Shown here: piece after piece, positions 1 through 10,456 of the stretch | How positions within the stretch are numbered: position 1 is the stretch's first letter | Layout of the letters: each line of letters opens with the position of its first letter | Source: Symbiodinium natans | Taxonomy: Eukaryota; Sar; Dinophyceae; Suessiales; Symbiodiniaceae | DNA length: 36,207 bases | Assembly: GCA_905221605.1 (NCBI GenBank) | Contig: CAJNDS010000641.1 | Span: 64,001-100,207 of the forward strand | Direction of reading: 5' to 3' | Notes under the pieces: model-generated | What the model was told of the DNA's origin: nothing | Databases searched by the model: none | Seen by the model: the letters and a program-made list of their open reading frames with translations, nothing else | Translations under genes and position numbers: made by a program

Positions 1-3000
1 CGATCCGACCTCTTCTGATGCACACACCACCATCCGGAAGAGGGTCTCACTGCCGAACACCATAACGACGCGGCGCTTGCCATCCTTCAATGCGGCCATA
101 GTCGACAACATACCTTGCCAATCTGTCTCAATCGACGAATCGTAAGAGTTGCCAATGCCGGCGTTGCCGAAGGCTTCCTGGTACTCTGTGGCCTCCTTTC
201 GATAGATTGTGGCGTCCCCAGAGACAATTGCAATGTGCCGCCAAGCGAACATCTCTGCCCACTCAATGATGACATTCTTGGCCGAGGTCGTCTCGACCCC
301 AAGGCGAACGAAGTCCGGGAAGAGGCTGGTATCAGAGAGGGACTTGCCAGAGCAATCCATGCCCACGGATGGGATCAACATGGAAGACGAGAGTGCTGCC
401 AACGATTCGCAGACATTGGAGCATGCCATGCCAGCCAACCCGACCCAAGAGTCTGTGCCGGCAAACTCTTCCAACACCGCACGCGTCGCGGGCTCCGGGT
501 CACACTGGTCATCCAGGAACTTGAGCTTTATCTCGAAGCCAAACAAAAGCAATTGTTGCTGATTTATGATGTCCCGTGCGATCATCGCCGCTGTTCTCAT
601 GGTTGGGCCTGGGGACCATCTGCCGGTCATCGGTAGAGGCACAAGGATGTCAATGAAGACAGTCATCACCGAGTAGAAGTCAATAGCGGGAAGCAACGCT
701 GCTTTCACGGCGTCTGCCTTGGATGTGATCTCGCTCAATGCGATGTCGCTGGCTGCTCCACTTGATGCAATCGCCTTTATCTTGGCTTGTAACTCACCCC
801 AAGCAGATTCAACGATTTCCATCTGGGCAATAAAATGCCCAGCCTTGAGGGTCTGCTGAGAAGTCTCATAGTGATTGATGCTTGAAGCGAGCTCTGCTGC
901 GGACCCTTTGCCAAGGCCGACCAAGACTGCCTCTTTACACATCTTCTCGAGGAGCATCAGCAGGCTGCTTGCTAAGCTAGATCGGGCGCCTGGAACATTT
1001 GGGTCCATGTCAAAAGCTGCGTCTACGTAAGCATTCATTGCTAGCTCTGACTTCTGCAGCAAATTAAGGCTGGCATGAGCATATTGATCCACCGTCAAGT
1101 GAACATCCGCCAAATCTTCGGCAAGGTCGAAGAGGCGATCAGCAACAACTTGCACAATCGGCACAGGGAGAGTTGCGGAAGAGTCTCCTGATATGATCCG
1201 TTCAAGCTGTGTCGAAAGATCCTTCAAGGTTGCATGCGAGATGTTCATGTTCTCTTCGCTGTCGATGCCGATTTCAGACAAGCGGAAGTGCTTAGCCAAT
1301 TTCTGTGTCCCCGCACGGAAAAACCCCAATTCCTTGATTGCAGACTCCAACTCCTGGCGGGAGGCCGGCAGAGGCGGGGTGCACACACCTCGACCTTCCG
1401 CATATGCCCGCATGGCCACGGTAATCTGAGCAGACATGGGGTCGACTCCTGCATCCCACGTCATTCCCCAGATCGTCAACAAGGTGGCGACGCTGTGGTC
1501 ACCATCATGAACCTGCAGTAAGAGGCTCTTGAACGGCGTCCACAAGTCGTCAACGCGTTTCATCTCCTGCAAGATGCAGATGTCAAGTGTCCTGGGTAGG
1601 CCAGGCTGTTGATGAATCAAGCCACTTTGAGACCCTTCGAACCTTGCAATTGTCTGGATCATCTCCTTCTTGTTTTCCGTGACATTCCGTTCAAGGCCAA
1701 TCAGAACTGCCTCAAATCCTGCTTTCTGAATGAGAATGCGCTGAACCCCTGAGACTTTGAGCTCTTCGCAATTCACTTCAAGGGCCTTCAGTTTGCACTC
1801 AGTGAAAATGTTCTCCAACGCTTCAAAGCCGTAGTTGACAAACTGTTTGCCCTGATCCTCGACGATTTGCAAGAGCCTGTGGTCTTCAGCACTCACAAAG
1901 TTAATGCTTTCTGCCATGGTTTTTCCGAGACTCAGCCACCTGAGCCACAGTACGCCATACGCTTCGGACACCAGCTGTGTGGGAGCTGCCGCCATGTCTG
2001 CTGCCACGGAGCCCTCTCTCATCATTTTGAGGTCTGCCAGCGCGCTTGCATCTGAATTCGAGAAAAGAATGCGGCTGTCCAGGGTATTCACTCCCTTGGC
2101 AGCCTGAAGGAACAGCCTGCATGCTTTCTGTGCATGCATGAGCTGTCGGGTGGAAACATCAAACGCCATCTGCCACTGACGACGTGTCATAGTGGTGGGG
2201 CAACTTAGCGGTGGATCGGCGTAGGCCAGAGTCGCAGCTGCTGCCTTGGTTCTTAGGCCTGCAATTTTGGCAACGATGTCATTGAGACTGTTGTCGCTCG
2301 CCAACTCTTCGAAGATGACAGTGTCAATGGCCTCTTTGAACTCGTCCCAGAAAAAGGTGACAAGGCGCATCTCTTGCAAGATGCATTGGTTGACGGTGGC
2401 TTCCAAGCCGACAAAGTTAAGGCCTTCCAAAATGCCAGCATGAGCATCAACGAACAACGTCCTCGTCTCCACAATCCGGTTGAACATGGTGTCCGGATGG
2501 ACGCCAAAGTGTAGTAGAAATACTTCCGCTGCCATCTTTTCCACGAGCGCACTTTGCCTGTTTGCAGTATTGACTTGTAGGCCCGAAAAATTCGCCCCCG
2601 CTCCACTGATTGCATCTACGTACCGGGACGAGCAAATCTGCGTCAACCCGTACAACTCGCTGCTCATGTCGTCGAGTGTGGTCAAAACTGAAAGCGAAGT
2701 GTTTGCGACATTGTCCTTGAGAAAGTTCTGAAATGGTGACCACTTAGCCCGCACATTGTCCAGAGCATTGACGATGGCCTGAGAGGGTGCTTCGACAATA
2801 TCCAACCCATTTCCATCCCTGAGCATGATGTGCTCAGAGTCAAAGAGACTCATACTTTTCTCCATGTTTGCCTTGCTTGTCGACACATTCACACCCTTGG
2901 CAATCATCAGAAACTCAAACTGCATCTTCGCAATCAGCCAACTTTGACGACCTGCAGCTATCAGTCCTGCCTTCCACTGCGCATCCGTGACCGTGACTGC

Positions 3001-3069
3001 ACTCGCATTTCCTTGAAGAAGAAACACCAATGCAGCGATGGTCACAAGACTCCTGCTGCCCTCCATCAT
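1..3069 (-). CDS. PilJ-repeat / ANF-receptor membrane protein, left copy (partial)
   Basis: This is the left copy of the gene at 6641-10456. It reads from an ATG at 3069 to the window edge without a stop and covers residues 1-1023 of 1271: signal peptide, all PilJ-like helical modules and most of the ligand-binding domain. The missing part (end of the ligand domain, membrane helix, stop) would lie left of the window. Comparing the copies by eye, I found one coding difference: base 1538 is G where 8925 is C, giving Thr instead of Arg at residue 511. The frame is intact throughout, so this looks like a second functional gene rather than a pseudogene. It has the same orientation and no introns, as in dinoflagellate tandem gene arrays. 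Function is inferred as an extracellular sensor; see the complete copy. Confidence 0.8.
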   Translation of the reverse strand, partial: MMEGSRSLVTIAALVFLLQGNASAVTVTDAQWKAGLIAAGRQSWLIAKMQFEFLMIAKGVNVSTSKANMEKSMSLFDSEHIMLRDGNGLDIVEAPSQAIVNALDNVRAKWSPFQNFLKDNVANTSLSVLTTLDDMSSELYGLTQICSSRYVDAISGAGANFSGLQVNTANRQSALVEKMAAEVFLLHFGVHPDTMFNRIVETRTLFVDAHAGILEGLNFVGLEATVNQCILQEMRLVTFFWDEFKEAIDTVIFEELASDNSLNDIVAKIAGLRTKAAAATLAYADPPLSCPTTMTRRQWQMAFDVSTRQLMHAQKACRLFLQAAKGVNTLDSRILFSNSDASALADLKMMREGSVAADMAAAPTQLVSEAYGVLWLRWLSLGKTMAESINFVSAEDHRLLQIVEDQGKQFVNYGFEALENIFTECKLKALEVNCEELKVSGVQRILIQKAGFEAVLIGLERNVTENKKEMIQTIARFEGSQSGLIHQQPGLPRTLDICILQEMKRVDDLWTPFKSLLLQVHDGDHSVATLLTIWGMTWDAGVDPMSAQITVAMRAYAEGRGVCTPPLPASRQELESAIKELGFFRAGTQKLAKHFRLSEIGIDSEENMNISHATLKDLSTQLERIISGDSSATLPVPIVQVVADRLFDLAEDLADVHLTVDQYAHASLNLLQKSELAMNAYVDAAFDMDPNVPGARSSLASSLLMLLEKMCKEAVLVGLGKGSAAELASSINHYETSQQTLKAGHFIAQMEIVESAWGELQAKIKAIASSGAASDIALSEITSKADAVKAALLPAIDFYSVMTVFIDILVPLPMTGRWSPGPTMRTAAMIARDIINQQQLLLFGFEIKLKFLDDQCDPEPATRAVLEEFAGTDSWVGLAGMACSNVCESLAALSSSMLIPSVGMDCSGKSLSDTSLFPDFVRLGVETTSAKNVIIEWAEMFAWRHIAIVSGDATIYRKEATEYQEAFGNAGIGNSYDSSIETDWQGMLSTMAALKDGKRRVVMVFGSETLFRMVVCASEEVGS

Positions 3070-3103
3070 GAATCAGTGGCGCACAGAATTGAACATAAAA
3101 AGG

Positions 3104-3116
3104 CTGCGGGAAAGTA
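3104..3116 (-). promoter_or_regulatory. Possible trans-splice acceptor, left copy
   Basis: On the minus strand a pyrimidine-rich ACTTTCCCGCAG ends 34 bases before the ATG at 3069. Dinoflagellate mRNAs receive a spliced leader at such AG sites. Identical sequence lies before the other copy at 10491-10503. This is inference from position and composition only; no spliced-leader relic was seen. Confidence 0.25.
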
Positions 3117-3403
3117 GTGGTGGAGTCGTACCTGGTCCCTCTCTGTGTGTTCGTTTTTTGGTCCCGGTTTTTTGGAAAAATTAGGCTTTTGGTTTACACG
3201 TCTGATTTTCTTGCGCGGGCCTCGAACTTGCCTGGAATCCTGCAGCCTTTCTTGTACTTAGCTGACTTTGAACAACAACAAGAACAAGAACAAGAACAAG
3301 AACAAGAACAGTAACAATAATAAGAACAACAATAACAGCACCAAGAAGAAAACACCACGAAGAACACAGCAATAACAACAGCAACAGCAAGACAAATAAC
3401 AAC

Positions 3404-5240
3404 CTCCTACATCACGTCGTCCTCACGAATAGCATGACTACCTTGAGAGTTGAACCTTGGGGTCTTGAGCTCCCTCAACTCTAAACCGTCTTCAGGAAAC
3501 ACACCGGCGCGCCCTTGCAAGGACAAGAATCCTCCTCTGTGTCGTTCCCTGCCAGCGCCGCAACCGGAGATGGGCTTAGAAAAACGGGCAACGCGCCCTC
3601 TTAATGCCAGCATCACTATCACTGCACCTGTAACCTGGCAGTGCGATGCAAACTGGAGCACACTGCCCGAGGGCAGCCCATCAGCCCATGCCTGGTTGCA
3701 CTGCCGCAGAAGCTTCTCAAAGAACTTGACATCCTGCTGCGATTTGCGATAACCTTGCCAGAACAGCAGAAGCAATCCAAGACTTGTGCTGCTTAGATAG
3801 CTTGGATACCTGCCAGCAAGGAGCGCAGATTCACCCAGGATTGAACAGGATCTGAACTCCAGCAGCTATCCCTGTCGGCATCAAGTTGTCTGATCTGCTC
3901 ATCCAAGGAAAGGATGTCAAAACCCAGCTCATGGAAGTCCGTCAGACATCCCTTCTCAGAATCAGGAAGAACAGCCTGAAATCGGAGCATGTTGTCTGGC
4001 AGTGGCCACCATTCACTGGATTCTCCAACTCACGCAAGTAGTCAACTCGTTGGGTCAGCTGTCTGACCGCCTTCACAAACTCTTCGGCATCTTGTTTTTC
4101 ACGATCCTCCTTCTTCAGCTCGTCCCACTTGACGCCCAAGTGAAGTAGCTCCACCATAATGGCCTCCAACTGCTGTCCATGCAAAGGCTGCGAGCTAATA
4201 GCCGCACCCACGCAGAAATGCATCTCCGCACGCACCTGCTGGATGACATCACAATCTTGCATGCTCAGTCGGAGAGTCGTCTCTGGAGAGCAAAGTTCAT
4301 CACAATAGAGCCTGCCTTTCGTCCCGATGTCCTTGCAAGCAATCATCGTGACAGCAACAGCAACAACATCACGCTGATTCTACTGCAGCTAGTGCCAATC
4401 TTCCTCAATCTTTTCTTGCAAGAGTCATCAGATACATTCCCACCCTCATCTACAGTGAATCTACAGCACATCGCGAGAAAGACACGATTACCACTACCGA
4501 GCCGAGCAGTCCTCTGAGCCAGCGGACACCACGAGCTTCACAAGCTCTTGCCGCTTCTCCTGGTCCATCTGCCCGGGCAGCTGGTGGGACAAGAGCTTGC
4601 CCAAATGATGTAGAAGCCTCGTGTCGTGCGTCCTCCGCTGGAAGGCTGCTTGCTTTCTGCAAGCCCTGCAGATTCGTTTTGCAAGGTTACTGGCTCTCAT
4701 CTTGAATGGCAGAGGCGTGAATGCTGCTCCGCTGTGCAGTGGCCAACTTACTTGGCAACGAATGAAACAAGAGGGCAGCGCAGCGGCCTCCAAAGACTCT
4801 ACGCTCCTCACGCGGCGAAGGTCCTGCGCAGAATGTCGACAAGCTGGCGAAGCTCGGTGACGACACGTTGAGGTTGTGCCACGCACTTGGTTTGAAGCGC
4901 CTGGACTGCGAAGTGCTTGCTCAGCCAATGTGCAAAGACTGAGGATGGCCACGTTAAGGCCGTTATGTTGCCCCACTCTAGGTCCCATGACCTCCAGCTT
5001 CTGGTCTCGGCTCGCTCCATCTTGTCCAAGTGCTTCTGCTTGAACTTCTGCAGTTCTTGCACTTGTCCCAGCTGCCCCCAATGCAGGTGATCGACCTCGC
5101 GAAGGACAGGTTTCCGAGCGCACGCCAAACGCTCTCAGCGAACAGGTTTGGACTGTTTGAGGACCTATCAAGAGCTGGCAAGTAATAGAGTTGCTACGCC
5201 CATGGTACACCAGTCCTATACTTTTTGGTGATTCTACCAT
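3404..5240 (-). other. Unrecognised, possibly split or decayed gene region
   Basis: No intact gene is recognised. Several minus-strand stretches have protein-like composition but lie in different frames. They are 4494-5240 (ATG start, basic, ending in a helical stretch), about 4810-5128 (Lys/Glu-rich helix), 3942-4346 (ATG start, with EEFVKAVRQLTQRV), 3793-3990 and 3407-3770. Splice-like signals occur between them on the minus strand, such as GTAAGT near 4746-4751 and GTGAGT near 4030-4036. The donor-acceptor pairs I tried gave either a frame clash or an intron under 40 bases. It may be a multi-exon gene, a pseudogene, or chance. No family is recognised and it does not look like part of the flanking receptor. 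Confidence 0.25.
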
Positions 5241-6066
5241 CCGCTAGCAATTACAGCAGCTGTCATTCGCTTCAGCCAAGCTGCTTCACCCGGCTTGTCC
5301 AGGCCCAGCAACTGCCCAAAGGTGTCCCGGAGGCGTTGCAGGGAAGTCATCCCATTACAAGCGCAGGAGGTTGGATAAGCATTGACCTGACCAGCACAAG
5401 CTTACGGAATTTACCCTGCCAAGGAGTCTTCAGAACAAGTCAGCAGCCCGACGCTGCTGCCCAAGTGCTTGAAGCCAGTTGCATCATGATGGCTTCCCTA
5501 CATAGGTCTGAAGGACCTGCGCTGCAAGGCAGTTCAGCAAACAGATGCTTTGATTGCTTGCAGTCCCTCGGCACACTGCGGCGCAGAACATGTCAGAAAG
5601 CAAGTCAGCCAAATACGACTTTACAATACTTTACAAGTGGACGCAAGGTGTATCCAGCCGAGCCACCAACAGTTCGAAGCGCCGAGTCACACACTGCAGC
5701 GAAGGATTCATCATCTCATTGGGATTGAGCTTCCTCCGAGCAACATCGCTCTCTGAATTTCTACATGGAGCTCCCCACCCTCATTGATTGCCATTCCACG
5801 CAGTACATCCGGATGGATTTTGGGCACTGGCTGCGAGGATTCCACCAAAAGCAGACGATGCTGTTGCCACAAGTAGAAAGCATGTGGGAAGAACCCATTC
5901 ACAAAAGGCGAACTTGAAAACTTTTGTGCCACAACTCGCCTGCAAGTCGAAGCTCGGTTCAAAACAACTGTACTCTAGCAGCACATGTTTGACTTTGTGC
6001 CAGACACTAGGCTTACGGTAGCGGAAAGGATTGTCGCCCCGCCGTGAGTTATGGCTTTGGCATCAA
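5241..6066. other. No gene recognised
   Basis: Only short ORFs without recognisable motifs in any frame. A minus-strand stretch around 5711-5984 has a hydrophobic run, but no start, splice structure or family can be supported. No repeat stands out. Confidence 0.4.
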
Positions 6067-6197
6067 CTCACTCACCTACAAGCACTTTCAAAGAAACAGT
6101 CGGATATAGAGCGGTAGACGAACAGACTTGCTCACTCACCTACAAGTCCTTTCAAAGGAACAGTAGGGTCTAGAGAGCGGTAAACGAAAAGACTTGT
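6067..6197 (+). repeat. Imperfect tandem duplication, about 65 bp unit
   Basis: Two adjacent copies, 6067-6130 and 6131-6197. Both begin CTCACTCACCTACAAG and end in a GCGGTARACGAAMAGACTTG-like sequence, with scattered substitutions and small indels between them. Confidence 0.8.
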
Positions 6198-6400
6198 CAA
6201 GGACATGCACTGCACAATATGAGGAAACTAATTGGCTCTGCCACTCACTGGAGCTTGATGCGAAGTGCATCGTAAGAGCTCCCATTGTGAAGCTAACATC
6301 TTGTTGCTTTCTCACACAGCCTTGATGCACGTAAAGCTTTGTGCATCGCAAAAGGATTCGCCAACAACTTGAGATGTACCCATCGCTGCAAGCAAATCAT

Positions 6401-6558
6401 GGCCGTCCAGGCCCTCCAGGCCGTCCAGGCCCTCCAGGCCCTCCAGCCCCTCCAGGCCCTCCAGCCCCTCCAGGCCCCTCCAGGCCCCTCCAGGCCCCTC
6501 CACAGGCCCTCCACAGGCCCTCCACAGGCCCTCCAGGCCCTCCAGGCCCTCCAGGCCC
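6401..6558 (+). repeat. CCAGGCCCT minisatellite (collagen-like in one frame)
   Basis: About 158 bp built from 9-base variants of CCAGGCCCT, including CCAGCCCCT and CCACAGGCCCT. One plus-strand frame reads as Gly-Pro-Pro triplets and the minus strand as Glu-Gly-Leu repeats. It lies 83 bases beyond the receptor stop codon at 6641, so it probably sits in that gene's 3' untranslated region or just past it. It is treated as a minisatellite, because the ORFs through it have no supported start or flanking domain. Confidence 0.85.
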
Positions 6559-6640
6559 ATCATCATTGTAGGAACCACCATAAGCTCGCCACAGACTGTT
6601 CACAGCCTGTCTCGAGTTTGTGTAGGCTTTCCACAGCCTC

Positions 6641-9600
6641 TCATACCATCACACTCTCACGGTTTCGTTTTCGCTTGTTGGCTGCCCGAACCACAATGAT
6701 TCCAAGAAGGCCTGGACAACAAAGCATGAATACCCCAGTAGATACTACAACATACCCCATTGGGAATGGTGTTGCTGGAAGCCACATGTCGTTCCGCAAG
6801 CCTTCACTCAAACCTGTCTCGATAGTGCCGTTTTCGTACACGGTGCCAACTGGAATTCTCTCCGAACCACTGAGTTGCCACAAACCAAGCCGACCGGGTC
6901 TGTCATTGCCCGAGAACTTCACCGGCCCCGAGACACCTTCAATCTGAAGCTCATCCCTGATGAAGTTCACGGCCTTGTTGTACACGGCTTCTTGCGGGGA
7001 GCGCAATTCCGAGATGTCGTGGTCGAGGAGCATGTGCTGTATTGCCTTGGCTTGTACACAGATCGCGTCCGCAGCGGCTCCCATGAGCTCGACGTGAGGA
7101 TGTTCAATGGCACCTATAGAATTTCCCGTGCTATCGTTGTAGCCCTGTGCAATTGAATTGTGAATATGGTCAAGCAAACTGTCAGAAGTGTACCCATCAT
7201 AACAGTCCAAAGGTTGCTTGGCCTGACTTGCCGACTTGCCGAGACCTGTGATGAAGAGTGCGCCCTGCAAGAGAGAACTGACCTTGCTACCTGTGCAAGA
7301 TGCTGAATGTTGCAAGACTGCCTCGTCGTTCACAATCCACCAAGACCGCGATCGTATCCCCACAGAGATCCAGACCATTCCCTCCCTCGATCCGACCTCT
7401 TCTGATGCACACACCACCATCCGGAAGAGGGTCTCACTGCCGAACACCATAACGACGCGGCGCTTGCCATCCTTCAATGCGGCCATAGTCGACAACATAC
7501 CTTGCCAATCTGTCTCAATCGACGAATCGTAAGAGTTGCCAATGCCGGCGTTGCCGAAGGCTTCCTGGTACTCTGTGGCCTCCTTTCGATAGATTGTGGC
7601 GTCCCCAGAGACAATTGCAATGTGCCGCCAAGCGAACATCTCTGCCCACTCAATGATGACATTCTTGGCCGAGGTCGTCTCGACCCCAAGGCGAACGAAG
7701 TCCGGGAAGAGGCTGGTATCAGAGAGGGACTTGCCAGAGCAATCCATGCCCACGGATGGGATCAACATGGAAGACGAGAGTGCTGCCAACGATTCGCAGA
7801 CATTGGAGCATGCCATGCCAGCCAACCCGACCCAAGAGTCTGTGCCGGCAAACTCTTCCAACACCGCACGCGTCGCGGGCTCCGGGTCACACTGGTCATC
7901 CAGGAACTTGAGCTTTATCTCGAAGCCAAACAAAAGCAATTGTTGCTGATTTATGATGTCCCGTGCGATCATCGCCGCTGTTCTCATGGTTGGGCCTGGG
8001 GACCATCTGCCGGTCATCGGTAGAGGCACAAGGATGTCAATGAAGACAGTCATCACCGAGTAGAAGTCAATAGCGGGAAGCAACGCTGCTTTCACGGCGT
8101 CTGCCTTGGATGTGATCTCGCTCAATGCGATGTCGCTGGCTGCTCCACTTGATGCAATCGCCTTTATCTTGGCTTGTAACTCACCCCAAGCAGATTCAAC
8201 GATTTCCATCTGGGCAATAAAATGCCCAGCCTTGAGGGTCTGCTGAGAAGTCTCATAGTGATTGATGCTTGAAGCGAGCTCTGCTGCGGACCCTTTGCCA
8301 AGGCCGACCAAGACTGCCTCTTTACACATCTTCTCGAGGAGCATCAGCAGGCTGCTTGCTAAGCTAGATCGGGCGCCTGGAACATTTGGGTCCATGTCAA
8401 AAGCTGCGTCTACGTAAGCATTCATTGCTAGCTCTGACTTCTGCAGCAAATTAAGGCTGGCATGAGCATATTGATCCACCGTCAAGTGAACATCCGCCAA
8501 ATCTTCGGCAAGGTCGAAGAGGCGATCAGCAACAACTTGCACAATCGGCACAGGGAGAGTTGCGGAAGAGTCTCCTGATATGATCCGTTCAAGCTGTGTC
8601 GAAAGATCCTTCAAGGTTGCATGCGAGATGTTCATGTTCTCTTCGCTGTCGATGCCGATTTCAGACAAGCGGAAGTGCTTAGCCAATTTCTGTGTCCCCG
8701 CACGGAAAAACCCCAATTCCTTGATTGCAGACTCCAACTCCTGGCGGGAGGCCGGCAGAGGCGGGGTGCACACACCTCGACCTTCCGCATATGCCCGCAT
8801 GGCCACGGTAATCTGAGCAGACATGGGGTCGACTCCTGCATCCCACGTCATTCCCCAGATCGTCAACAAGGTGGCGACGCTGTGGTCACCATCATGAACC
8901 TGCAGTAAGAGGCTCTTGAACGGCCTCCACAAGTCGTCAACGCGTTTCATCTCCTGCAAGATGCAGATGTCAAGTGTCCTGGGTAGGCCAGGCTGTTGAT
9001 GAATCAAGCCACTTTGAGACCCTTCGAACCTTGCAATTGTCTGGATCATCTCCTTCTTGTTTTCCGTGACATTCCGTTCAAGGCCAATCAGAACTGCCTC
9101 AAATCCTGCTTTCTGAATGAGAATGCGCTGAACCCCTGAGACTTTGAGCTCTTCGCAATTCACTTCAAGGGCCTTCAGTTTGCACTCAGTGAAAATGTTC
9201 TCCAACGCTTCAAAGCCGTAGTTGACAAACTGTTTGCCCTGATCCTCGACGATTTGCAAGAGCCTGTGGTCTTCAGCACTCACAAAGTTAATGCTTTCTG
9301 CCATGGTTTTTCCGAGACTCAGCCACCTGAGCCACAGTACGCCATACGCTTCGGACACCAGCTGTGTGGGAGCTGCCGCCATGTCTGCTGCCACGGAGCC
9401 CTCTCTCATCATTTTGAGGTCTGCCAGCGCGCTTGCATCTGAATTCGAGAAAAGAATGCGGCTGTCCAGGGTATTCACTCCCTTGGCAGCCTGAAGGAAC
9501 AGCCTGCATGCTTTCTGTGCATGCATGAGCTGTCGGGTGGAAACATCAAACGCCATCTGCCACTGACGACGTGTCATAGTGGTGGGGCAACTTAGCGGTG

Positions 9601-10456
9601 GATCGGCGTAGGCCAGAGTCGCAGCTGCTGCCTTGGTTCTTAGGCCTGCAATTTTGGCAACGATGTCATTGAGACTGTTGTCGCTCGCCAACTCTTCGAA
9701 GATGACAGTGTCAATGGCCTCTTTGAACTCGTCCCAGAAAAAGGTGACAAGGCGCATCTCTTGCAAGATGCATTGGTTGACGGTGGCTTCCAAGCCGACA
9801 AAGTTAAGGCCTTCCAAAATGCCAGCATGAGCATCAACGAACAACGTCCTCGTCTCCACAATCCGGTTGAACATGGTGTCCGGATGGACGCCAAAGTGTA
9901 GTAGAAATACTTCCGCTGCCATCTTTTCCACGAGCGCACTTTGCCTGTTTGCAGTATTGACTTGTAGGCCCGAAAAATTCGCCCCCGCTCCACTGATTGC
10001 ATCTACGTACCGGGACGAGCAAATCTGCGTCAACCCGTACAACTCGCTGCTCATGTCGTCGAGTGTGGTCAAAACTGAAAGCGAAGTGTTTGCGACATTG
10101 TCCTTGAGAAAGTTCTGAAATGGTGACCACTTAGCCCGCACATTGTCCAGAGCATTGACGATGGCCTGAGAGGGTGCTTCGACAATATCCAACCCATTTC
10201 CATCCCTGAGCATGATGTGCTCAGAGTCAAAGAGACTCATACTTTTCTCCATGTTTGCCTTGCTTGTCGACACATTCACACCCTTGGCAATCATCAGAAA
10301 CTCAAACTGCATCTTCGCAATCAGCCAACTTTGACGACCTGCAGCTATCAGTCCTGCCTTCCACTGCGCATCCGTGACCGTGACTGCACTCGCATTTCCT
10401 TGAAGAAGAAACACCAATGCAGCGATGGTCACAAGACTCCTGCTGCCCTCCATCAT
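6641..10456 (-). CDS. Single-pass receptor: PilJ-like repeats plus ANF-receptor ligand domain
   Basis: The gene encodes 1271 aa from an ATG at 10456, with a second ATG next to it. Residues 1-24 form a signal peptide (hydrophobic core, likely cut after NASA). Residues about 30-790 are helical and contain about six modules resembling the bacterial PilJ / type IV pilus chemoreceptor N-terminal domain. Their hallmarks are AGRQSWLIAKMQ followed by LMIAKGV and a LFDSEHIMLRDG-like turn, with related pieces near residues 165, 300, 435, 580 and 700. Paired helices contain ILQEM...W..FK. Residues about 805-1225 resemble the ANF receptor / type 1 periplasmic binding fold: a GPTMRTAAMIARDIIN-like helix, LDDQCDPEPA, GLAGMACSNVCESLA and FAWRHIAIVSGD. 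Residues 1233-1256 form a membrane helix, followed by a 15-residue basic tail with no kinase, cyclase or GPCR core. Inferred: a secreted-side sensor anchored at a membrane, signalling through a partner. No introns are apparent. Confidence 0.85.
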   Translation of the reverse strand: MMEGSRSLVTIAALVFLLQGNASAVTVTDAQWKAGLIAAGRQSWLIAKMQFEFLMIAKGVNVSTSKANMEKSMSLFDSEHIMLRDGNGLDIVEAPSQAIVNALDNVRAKWSPFQNFLKDNVANTSLSVLTTLDDMSSELYGLTQICSSRYVDAISGAGANFSGLQVNTANRQSALVEKMAAEVFLLHFGVHPDTMFNRIVETRTLFVDAHAGILEGLNFVGLEATVNQCILQEMRLVTFFWDEFKEAIDTVIFEELASDNSLNDIVAKIAGLRTKAAAATLAYADPPLSCPTTMTRRQWQMAFDVSTRQLMHAQKACRLFLQAAKGVNTLDSRILFSNSDASALADLKMMREGSVAADMAAAPTQLVSEAYGVLWLRWLSLGKTMAESINFVSAEDHRLLQIVEDQGKQFVNYGFEALENIFTECKLKALEVNCEELKVSGVQRILIQKAGFEAVLIGLERNVTENKKEMIQTIARFEGSQSGLIHQQPGLPRTLDICILQEMKRVDDLWRPFKSLLLQVHDGDHSVATLLTIWGMTWDAGVDPMSAQITVAMRAYAEGRGVCTPPLPASRQELESAIKELGFFRAGTQKLAKHFRLSEIGIDSEENMNISHATLKDLSTQLERIISGDSSATLPVPIVQVVADRLFDLAEDLADVHLTVDQYAHASLNLLQKSELAMNAYVDAAFDMDPNVPGARSSLASSLLMLLEKMCKEAVLVGLGKGSAAELASSINHYETSQQTLKAGHFIAQMEIVESAWGELQAKIKAIASSGAASDIALSEITSKADAVKAALLPAIDFYSVMTVFIDILVPLPMTGRWSPGPTMRTAAMIARDIINQQQLLLFGFEIKLKFLDDQCDPEPATRAVLEEFAGTDSWVGLAGMACSNVCESLAALSSSMLIPSVGMDCSGKSLSDTSLFPDFVRLGVETTSAKNVIIEWAEMFAWRHIAIVSGDATIYRKEATEYQEAFGNAGIGNSYDSSIETDWQGMLSTMAALKDGKRRVVMVFGSETLFRMVVCASEEVGSREGMVWISVGIRSRSWWIVNDEAVLQHSASCTGSKVSSLLQGALFITGLGKSASQAKQPLDCYDGYTSDSLLDHIHNSIAQGYNDSTGNSIGAIEHPHVELMGAAADAICVQAKAIQHMLLDHDISELRSPQEAVYNKAVNFIRDELQIEGVSGPVKFSGNDRPGRLGLWQLSGSERIPVGTVYENGTIETGLSEGLRNDMWLPATPFPMGYVVVSTGVFMLCCPGLLGIIVVRAANKRKRNRESVMV

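Larger units (their letters stand above)
1..3403. repeat. Segmental duplication, left copy
   Basis: Bases 1-3403 match 7388-10790 at a constant offset of 7387 until small indels near the right end. The match includes the gene and about 330 bp upstream of its start. Differences seen: 1538, 3224, 3265 and 3267, plus a substitution and a 1-base indel between about 3340 and 3360. Homology ends abruptly inside an AAC-rich stretch. The left limit is outside the window, so the unit length is at least 3.4 kb and the repeat period 7.4 kb. Confidence 0.93.

Noticed and set aside
6341-6571. Collagen-like Gly-Pro-Pro ORF
   Set aside because: Short frame confined to a 9-bp minisatellite, with no signal peptide or conserved flank; treated as a repeat.
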